DNA of 64,000 bases from Massilia sp. 9096 (lineage in GTDB: Bacteria > Pseudomonadota > Gammaproteobacteria > Burkholderiales > Burkholderiaceae_D). The translations under genes and the position numbers were made by a program. The notes beneath the pieces are model-generated. The model was not told the origin of the DNA, made no database searches, and was given only the letters and a program-made list of their open reading frames with translations. Shown here one piece after another: positions 58,221 to 64,000 of the stretch. Location of the stretch: contig NZ_JQNN01000001.1 of NCBI RefSeq assembly GCF_000745265.1, positions 1,860,001 to 1,924,000 on the forward strand, written 5' to 3'. How positions within the stretch are numbered: the first letter of the stretch is position 1; the number at the start of each line of letters is the position of its first letter.

Positions 58221-59258
58221 TCAACCCGTCCGGGTCTGCGTCTGCGTCTGCGTCTGGCTCTGGGTTTGCGTCTGGGTTTGCGTCGGCGTCGGCGCCTCTT
58301 CCTCCTCGACTTCCGGCGCCACCGGCAGCAGGAAATCGTGCCCGATGCCGTTGCCCAGCTCCGCGATCGACGCCAGGAAGGTCGTCATGAACTCATGCAG
58401 GCCTTCGTCCAGGATGTCGCCGATCTGCGCCGACTGCAGTTTGCCGTACAGTTCCTCGGCCAGGCGTTGGGTGTTTTGCGACAGGTCGTTGCGCACTTCC
58501 TGCAGGTTGGCGACGACCGCGCACATGCAGGCCACCAGCGAACGCGGCATCTTCGGCTGCAGGATCAGCAGCTCGGCCACGCGCGTCGGGGTGATCGCGT
58601 CGCGGTAGACCTTGCGGTAGGTCTCGAACGCGGACACCGAACGCAACAGGGCGGCCAGGTAATAGAATTCGACCTGCTCATCGGCCTGGATCACGTCGGA
58701 GTCGAGGAACTTGAACTTCACGTGCAGGATGCGCGCCGTGTTGTCGGCCCGTTCGAGGAAGGTGCCGAGGCGGATGAAGTTGAAGGCCTCGTCCTGGAAC
58801 ATGGTGCCCAGCGTGACGCCGCGCGACATGTGCGAGCGGTACTTGACCCATTCGAGGAACTTGCCCGGGTGGTGTTCGAACATGCGGCTCTTGAGGTGTT
58901 GCTGCAGCGTCAGCCAGGTCGTGTTCTTGGTCTCCCAGACTTCGGTGGTCAGGTCGCCGCGCACGGCGCGCGCATTCTCGCGTGCGGCGCGCAGGCAGCT
59001 GGCGATCGACGAGGGATTGTCCGGGTCGCGCACCATGAAGTCGATCACTTCCTTCTGGGTCAGCGCGCCGTATTTGGCATCGAACTGCGACTGGAGCTCG
59101 GACACGCCCAGCATCGCGCGCCAGCCTTGCTGTTCGGCGAGCGTCGATTGCGGCATCAGCGAATACTGGACGCGCACGTCGAGCATGCGGGCCGTGTTCT
59201 CCGCCCGTTCGGTATAACGGGCCATCCAGTACAAATGATCTGCGGTACGGCTCAACAT
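58221..59258 (-). CDS. Alpha-E domain protein (DUF403)
   Basis: A 345-residue all-helical protein. MLSRTADHLYWMARYTERAENTARM (start only: MLSRTADHLYWMARYTERAE) is the diagnostic N-terminus; VREFLEWV-like and REVRNDL segments continue the helical repeats. It is found with circularly permuted ATP-grasp and transglutaminase genes in many bacteria, a set predicted to make or modify a peptide, but its reaction is unknown. It starts one base after the ATP-grasp stop. The C-terminus ends in a low-complexity Thr-Gln tail from a hexamer repeat. Confidence 0.88.
   Translation of the reverse strand: MLSRTADHLYWMARYTERAENTARMLDVRVQYSLMPQSTLAEQQGWRAMLGVSELQSQFDAKYGALTQKEVIDFMVRDPDNPSSIASCLRAARENARAVRGDLTTEVWETKNTTWLTLQQHLKSRMFEHHPGKFLEWVKYRSHMSRGVTLGTMFQDEAFNFIRLGTFLERADNTARILHVKFKFLDSDVIQADEQVEFYYLAALLRSVSAFETYRKVYRDAITPTRVAELLILQPKMPRSLVACMCAVVANLQEVRNDLSQNTQRLAEELYGKLQSAQIGDILDEGLHEFMTTFLASIAELGNGIGHDFLLPVAPEVEEEEAPTPTQTQTQTQSQTQTQTQTRTG
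58233..58292. repeat. Degenerate hexamer tandem repeat inside the alpha-E gene
   Basis: Units of GTCTGC and variants (GTTTGC, GTCTGG, GTCGGC) run about ten times. On the minus strand they encode alternating Thr and Gln at the C-terminus. Slippage would change tail length without shifting the frame. Confidence 0.7.
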
Positions 59259-59259
59259 A

Positions 59260-60672
59260 CTAACTCTCCAATATCCAGGTATCTTTGGTGCCGCCGCCCT
59301 GCGACGAGTTGACCACCAGCGAGCCTTCCTTCAGGGCCACGCGGGTCAGGCCGCCCGGGACCATCGACACGGTCTTGCCCGACAGGACGAACGGACGCAG
59401 GTCGATATGGCGCGGCGCGATGCCCGACTCGACGAAGGTGGGACAGGCCGACAGGGCCAGCGTGGGCTGGGCGATGTAGCCGTCCGGCTTGGCCAGCAGG
59501 CGCTCGCGGAAAGACGCGATCTCGGCCTGGGTCGACGCCGGCCCGATCAGCATGCCGTAGCCGCCGGCGCCGTGCACTTCCTTGACCACCAGCTCGGACA
59601 GGTTCGCCAGGGTGTAGTCGAGATCGTCTTTTTTCCGGCACTGGTAAGTCGGGACGTTGTTGAGGATCGGCTTTTCGCCGAGGTAGAACTCGATCATGTC
59701 GGGCACGAACGGATAGATCGATTTGTCGTCGGCCACGCCGGTGCCGATCGCATTGGCCACGCCGACCCTCCCCGCGCGCACGGCGTCGAGCAGGCCGGGC
59801 ACGCCCAGCGTCGATTCGGGACGGAAGGCGCGCGGGTCGAGGTAATCGTCGTCGACGCGGCGATAGATGACATCCACGCGCTGCGGTCCGCGCGTACTGC
59901 GCATGTAGACGGTGTCGTCGCGTACGTACAGGTCCTGCCCCTGCACCAGGGTCACGCCCATCTGCTGCGCCAGGAAGGCATGCTCGAAGTAGGCCGAGTT
60001 GTACATTCCGGGCGTGAGCACGACCACGGTGGGGTCGTCGACGCCTTGCGGGGCCACGCTGCGCAAATTGTCGAGCAACAGGTCCGGGTAGTGGTCGACC
60101 GGCGCCACGCGGTTGCGCGCGAACAGGTCGGGGAACAGGCGCATCATCATCTTGCGGTTTTCCAGCATGTACGAGACACCGGACGGCACGCGCAGATTAT
60201 CTTCGAGTACGTAGAACTCGCCTTCGCCGGCGCGCACGATATCGACCCCGGCGATGTGAGCGTAAATATCCGACGGAACCCTCACGCCCTGCATGGCGGG
60301 CCGGTATTGCGCATTGTTCAGCACCTGTTCGCGCGGGATGACACCGGCACGCAGGATTTCCTGGTCATGGTAGACGTCATGCAGGAAGCGGTTCAGCGCA
60401 GTGACGCGCTGGACCAGGCCGGCCTGCAGCCGGGTCCATTCGGCGGCATCGATCACGCGCGGAATGATGTCGAACGGGATCAGGCGCTCCTTGCCGGCGT
60501 TGTCGCCATACACGGCGAACGTGATCCCGACGCGCTGGAAGTTCAGCTCGGCTTCCGCCCTCTTCTGCTCGGTCACTTGCGGCGTCTGTTGCGCCAGCCA
60601 CTCGGCAAACGCCTGGTAATGAGGCCGCACGGTCGCCGTGTTGGAATACATCTCGTCGTAAAAATTCGGCAT
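59260..60672 (-). CDS. Circularly permuted type 2 ATP-grasp protein
   Basis: A 470-residue protein. MPNFYDEMYSNTATVRPHYQ at the start, PFDIIPRVIDAAEWTRLQ, VYHDQEILRAGVIPREQVL, FYVLEDNLRVPSGVSYMLEN and VDVIYRRVDDDYLDP are standard blocks of the DUF404/DUF407 ATP-grasp family. ATP-grasp enzymes ligate a carboxylate to an amine or thiol; the family substrate is not known. It is the first gene of the pair with the alpha-E protein and faces the transglutaminase gene across 185 bases of divergent promoter region. Confidence 0.9.
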   Translation of the reverse strand: MPNFYDEMYSNTATVRPHYQAFAEWLAQQTPQVTEQKRAEAELNFQRVGITFAVYGDNAGKERLIPFDIIPRVIDAAEWTRLQAGLVQRVTALNRFLHDVYHDQEILRAGVIPREQVLNNAQYRPAMQGVRVPSDIYAHIAGVDIVRAGEGEFYVLEDNLRVPSGVSYMLENRKMMMRLFPDLFARNRVAPVDHYPDLLLDNLRSVAPQGVDDPTVVVLTPGMYNSAYFEHAFLAQQMGVTLVQGQDLYVRDDTVYMRSTRGPQRVDVIYRRVDDDYLDPRAFRPESTLGVPGLLDAVRAGRVGVANAIGTGVADDKSIYPFVPDMIEFYLGEKPILNNVPTYQCRKKDDLDYTLANLSELVVKEVHGAGGYGMLIGPASTQAEIASFRERLLAKPDGYIAQPTLALSACPTFVESGIAPRHIDLRPFVLSGKTVSMVPGGLTRVALKEGSLVVNSSQGGGTKDTWILES

Positions 60673-60857
60673 CGTCTCCTCCTATGCCGGGATAGTAACA
60701 AGAAATGTGTCAAGATATGGTCCGAATGGCAACGCAATCGTGTCGCGGGTAATCGTGCCGAGATAACCGACATTCCACTCATATAATTTGGTGCATCGAA
60801 CCAGGCCTGTCCCGTTTGCCCCACCTGATCGCGCCCACACCGAAAGGCACTCCCCGC

Positions 60858-63800
60858 ATGGCTATCCGTATCGCACTCCATCACAAGACCAGTTACCGTT
60901 ACGACCGCCAGGTCGCCCTGTCGCCGCATGAAGTCCGGCTGCGCCCGGCGCCCCACGCGCGTACGCCGATCCTGTCGTACTCGCTGACGGTGCAGCCGGA
61001 ACAGCATTTCATCAACTGGCAGCAAGACCCTTACGGCAATTACATCGGGCGTTTCGTGTTTCCGGAAAAGTCGGACAAGCTCGAGTTCACGGTCGACCTG
61101 GTGGCGGACATGACCGTCATCAACCCTTTCGATTTCTTCATCGAGAGCTATGCCGACACCTTCCCGTTCGCCTATCCGGACGAACTGAGGACCGAACTGA
61201 GTCCCTACCTGCAGACCGACACGCCGGGCCCTTTGCTGGCCGAATGGGTGGCGGCGGTACGGCGCGAGCTGCTGGCGCATCCGATGTCGACGATCGACTT
61301 TCTGGTCGCGATCAACCAGCGTCTCCAGGGCAAGATCGGCTACCTGGTGCGGATGGAGCCGGGCGTGCAGACGCCGGAAGACACGCTGCTGAAATGTTCC
61401 GGCTCGTGCCGCGACAGCGGCTGGCTGTTGGTGCACGCGCTGCGCGAGCTGGGGCTGGCGGCGCGCTTCGTGTCCGGCTACCTGATCCAGCTGCGCGCCG
61501 ACCAGCAGGCGCTCGACGGTCCCGCCGGCCCGGCCGAGGACTTCACCGACCTGCACGCGTGGACCGAGGTATTCATTCCCGGCGCCGGCTGGATCGGGCT
61601 GGACCCGACCTCGGGCATGCTGGCCGGCGAAGGCCACATTCCGCTCGCCTGCACGGCGATGCCCTCGTCGGCGGCGCCGGTGACGGGATTTACCGACAAG
61701 GCCGAGGTCGAATTCGTCCACGAGATGACGGTCACGCGCATCCACGAAGACCCGCGCGTGACCAAGCCGTACTCGGAAGCCGACTGGCAGGGCATCGAGC
61801 GCCTGGGCCGCCAGGTCGATGCCGACCTGCAGCGCCAGGACGTGCGCCTGACCCAGGGCGGCGAACCGACCTTCGTGTCGATCGACGACATGGACGGGGC
61901 GGAATGGAACACCGAGGCGCACGGCGAGAACAAGCGCGCGCTGGCGGGCAAGCTGATGCTCCGCCTGAAAGACCACTTTGCGCCGGGCGGACTGGTGCAC
62001 TACGGCCAGGGCAAATGGTATCCGGGCGAGCCGCTGCCGCGTTGGGCGCTGAATATCTTCTGGCGCGCCGACGGCCAGCCGATGTGGGCCGATCCGACCC
62101 GGTTCTCCGATGAACACGTCGACGACGGCTATGGCGCCGACGAGGCGGCCCGCTTCGCCGCCGAACTGACCGCGACACTCGGCTTGGGCGCGCACAGCGC
62201 GATCCCCGCCTACGAGGACGTGCCGGTGCAGGCCAGGCACGAACAGGCGCTGCCGCCCAACCTGGACCCGTTGCGGGCCGACCTGAAGGCGCCCGAAGAG
62301 CGGCGCCGGCTGGCGCGCCTGCTCGAGCGCGGCCTGGGCCAGGTGGCCGGCTGGGTGCTGCCGCTGCAGCCGGTGCAGGACGGCCCGGCCGGCACCGGCT
62401 CGCAGAATTCGGGCTGGCAGACCTCGGCCTGGCCGCTGCGGCGCGAACACCTGTACCTGATCGAGGGCGACTCGCCGATCGGCTTGCGCCTGCCGCTCGG
62501 TTCGCTGCCGTGGGTGCAGCCGGAACAGCGCGATGGGGCGTTCGACGTCGACCCGTTCGCGCCGCGCGGCCCGTTGCCGGCCGCGGACCGGAGCCAGCGG
62601 CCGATCCCGGGCCTGGCGCCGGCCAAGCATGCGCAGCCGCCGGCCCTGCCGAGCGAACCGGGCGCGCGCGACGTCATCCATACCGCGCTGTGCGTCGAAG
62701 TGCGCGCCGGCCGCCTGTACGTCTTCATGCCGCCCTTGAAGCGCATCGAGGATTACCTGGCCCTGCTCGGCGCGGTCGAAGCGACCGCGGCCAAGCTGGA
62801 CATGAAGCTGCGCATCGAAGGCTATGTGCCGCCGCGCGACGCGCGCGTCAAGCTGCTCAGCGTCACGCCCGACCCTGGCGTGATCGAAGTCAATATTCAT
62901 CCGGCTGCAAGCTGGGACGAGCTGGTCGCCAACGTGACGACCCTGTACCAGGAGGCGCGCCTGACCCGCCTGGGCACCGAGAAATTCATGTTCGATGGCC
63001 GCCATACGGGCACCGGCGGCGGCAACCACGCCACCCTCGGCGGCGCCAGCGCCGAAGACAGCCCGATGCTGCGCCGGCCGGACCTGCTCAAGAGCCTGAT
63101 CACTTACTGGCAGATCCATCCGGCCTTGTCCTACCTGTTTTCCGGCACCTTCGTCGGGCCGACCAGCCAGGCGCCACGGGTCGACGAAGCGCGCGACGAC
63201 AACCTGTACGAACTGGCGATCGCGTTCCAGCAGATGGACCAGGTGCTGCCGACCCTGGCGCCGGGCGACAAGCCCTGGATGGTCGACCGCCTGCTGCGCA
63301 ACCTGCTGGTCGACCTGACCGGCAATACGCACCGCGCCGAGTTTTCGATCGACAAGCTGTATTCGCCGGACGGGCCGACCGGGCGCCTGGGCCTGGTGGA
63401 ATTCCGCGCCTTCGAAATGCCGCCGCATGAACGCATGAGCCTGTTGCAAATGCTGCTGTTGCGCGCCCTGGTCGCGCGCTTCTGGAACCGGCCTTGCCGG
63501 ACCACTCTGGTGCACTGGGGCACCGCGCTGCATGATCGCTGGATGCTGCCGCACTTCGTCGCCCAGGATATCCGCGACGTCGCCAGGGACTTGCGCGCGG
63601 CCGGCTACGCGTTCGAAGATCACTGGTTCGAGCCGTTCATCGAATTCCGTTTCCCGCGCTTCGGCACCGTGGTCTACGAAGGCGTCGAAATGGAGCTGCG
63701 CCAGGCGATCGAGCCGTGGAACGTGCTCGGCGAGGAAGTCGGCGCCGGAGGCACCGCACGTTATGTCGATTCCTCGGTCGAACGGATGCAGCTGCGCGTG

Positions 63801-64000
63801 CGCGGGCTGACCGACGGCCGCCACGTCGTCGCCTGCAACGGGCGCATGCTGCCGCTGCACCCGACCGGCGTGCCGGGCGAATACGTGGCGGGCGTGCGCT
63901 TCCGCGCCTGGAGCCCCTGGTCGGCCCTGCACCCGACCATCAAGGTGCAGGCGCCGCTGGTGTTCGACCTGGTCGACACCTGGAACGGCCGCTCGATCGG
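60858..64000 (+). CDS. Transglutaminase-like / DUF2126 protein (cut by the window end)
   Basis: At least 1047 codons with no stop by the window edge; relatives have about 1100-1150. Residues about 1-290 are an N-terminal bacterial transglutaminase-like domain, RIALHHKTSYRYDRQVALSP, with the triad Cys in KCSGSCRDSGWLL, His in DLHAWTEVFIPG and Asp in IGLDPTSG. The remainder is DUF2126 (TQGGEPTFVSIDDMDGAEWN, HYGQGKWYPGEPLPRWAL, GRHTGTGGGNHATLGG, LVEFRAFEMPPHERM). It belongs with the neighbouring ATP-grasp and alpha-E genes. ATG 60858 gives the family N-terminus, with a weak AAGG about 15 bases upstream. Confidence 0.9.
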   Translation, partial: MAIRIALHHKTSYRYDRQVALSPHEVRLRPAPHARTPILSYSLTVQPEQHFINWQQDPYGNYIGRFVFPEKSDKLEFTVDLVADMTVINPFDFFIESYADTFPFAYPDELRTELSPYLQTDTPGPLLAEWVAAVRRELLAHPMSTIDFLVAINQRLQGKIGYLVRMEPGVQTPEDTLLKCSGSCRDSGWLLVHALRELGLAARFVSGYLIQLRADQQALDGPAGPAEDFTDLHAWTEVFIPGAGWIGLDPTSGMLAGEGHIPLACTAMPSSAAPVTGFTDKAEVEFVHEMTVTRIHEDPRVTKPYSEADWQGIERLGRQVDADLQRQDVRLTQGGEPTFVSIDDMDGAEWNTEAHGENKRALAGKLMLRLKDHFAPGGLVHYGQGKWYPGEPLPRWALNIFWRADGQPMWADPTRFSDEHVDDGYGADEAARFAAELTATLGLGAHSAIPAYEDVPVQARHEQALPPNLDPLRADLKAPEERRRLARLLERGLGQVAGWVLPLQPVQDGPAGTGSQNSGWQTSAWPLRREHLYLIEGDSPIGLRLPLGSLPWVQPEQRDGAFDVDPFAPRGPLPAADRSQRPIPGLAPAKHAQPPALPSEPGARDVIHTALCVEVRAGRLYVFMPPLKRIEDYLALLGAVEATAAKLDMKLRIEGYVPPRDARVKLLSVTPDPGVIEVNIHPAASWDELVANVTTLYQEARLTRLGTEKFMFDGRHTGTGGGNHATLGGASAEDSPMLRRPDLLKSLITYWQIHPALSYLFSGTFVGPTSQAPRVDEARDDNLYELAIAFQQMDQVLPTLAPGDKPWMVDRLLRNLLVDLTGNTHRAEFSIDKLYSPDGPTGRLGLVEFRAFEMPPHERMSLLQMLLLRALVARFWNRPCRTTLVHWGTALHDRWMLPHFVAQDIRDVARDLRAAGYAFEDHWFEPFIEFRFPRFGTVVYEGVEMELRQAIEPWNVLGEEVGAGGTARYVDSSVERMQLRVRGLTDGRHVVACNGRMLPLHPTGVPGEYVAGVRFRAWSPWSALHPTIKVQAPLVFDLVDTWNGRSI

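Noticed and set aside
58113..59312. 399-codon plus-strand frame opposite the alpha-E gene
   Set aside because: Arg/Gln-rich shadow with no motif; the diagnostic alpha-E N-terminus is on the minus strand.

Overview
The window looks like a chromosome segment of a high-GC betaproteobacterium of the Oxalobacteraceae (Massilia/Telluria/Duganella type). This is inferred from the rRNA operon layout, a Burkholderiales-type porin, a beta-ketoadipate branch with an IclR regulator, and a hopanoid locus. The genus is an inference; no search was run. Most of the window is dense and strongly GC-rich. The rRNA operon and the type VI island (about 24.1-30.5 kb) are visibly AT-richer.

Layout. 1-10.6 kb: hopanoid locus with hpnJ (cut by the window edge), hpnK, hpnL, hpnM, hpnN, an MlaA-like lipoprotein, hpnG, squalene-hopene cyclase and hpnD. 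Together these make the C30 hopene skeleton, modify the C35 side chain and probably move hopanoids to the outer membrane. 10.6-16.2 kb: a truncated RlmI-like protein, a type B carboxylesterase, a chloroperoxidase-like hydrolase and a FucP-type MFS transporter. 16.3-19.6 kb: an IS5-family element (16302-17530) abuts a palindromic MITE-like repeat and then the remains of a malonate decarboxylase locus (madM relic, mdcG, mdcH). 19.6-24.0 kb: an alpha/beta hydrolase, a secreted S9 peptidase and a nitrilase. 24.0-30.5 kb: an orphan T6SS module (VgrG, DUF4123 chaperone, DUF3304 putative immunity protein, DUF2235/Tle1 lipase, PAAR protein). The lipase gene has an early in-frame stop. 30.6-32.6 kb: a single-domain response regulator and a porin.

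33.0-38.3 kb: a complete rrn operon on the minus strand (16S, 23S, 5S) with promoter, boxA-like elements and terminator, and with no tRNA gene in its 16S-23S spacer. 38.4-42.0 kb: pcaIJF (last steps of the beta-ketoadipate pathway) with a divergent pcaR and a PcaR-type palindrome between them. 42.0-50.6 kb: an ABM-domain protein, a MarR regulator, and a lactate/glycolate operon (lactate permease, glcDEF, lldD-type oxidase) with a divergent FadR-family regulator. 50.7-54.5 kb: a candidate small RNA, a solitary FtsZ paralogue starting with TTG, and an OsmC-YcaO fusion protein. 54.7-58.1 kb: eutBC (B12-dependent ethanolamine ammonia-lyase) without other eut genes, then a zinc-ribbon metallopeptidase-like protein. 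58.2-64.0 kb: alpha-E protein, circularly permuted ATP-grasp protein and a divergent large transglutaminase/DUF2126 protein that runs off the window.

The least explained items are the FtsZ paralogue without the usual C-terminal tail, the OsmC-YcaO fusion, the ATP-grasp/alpha-E/transglutaminase module, the malonate-locus scar beside two mobile sequences, and the T6SS lipase with a broken N-terminus. No CRISPR array, tRNA gene or phage integrase was seen.
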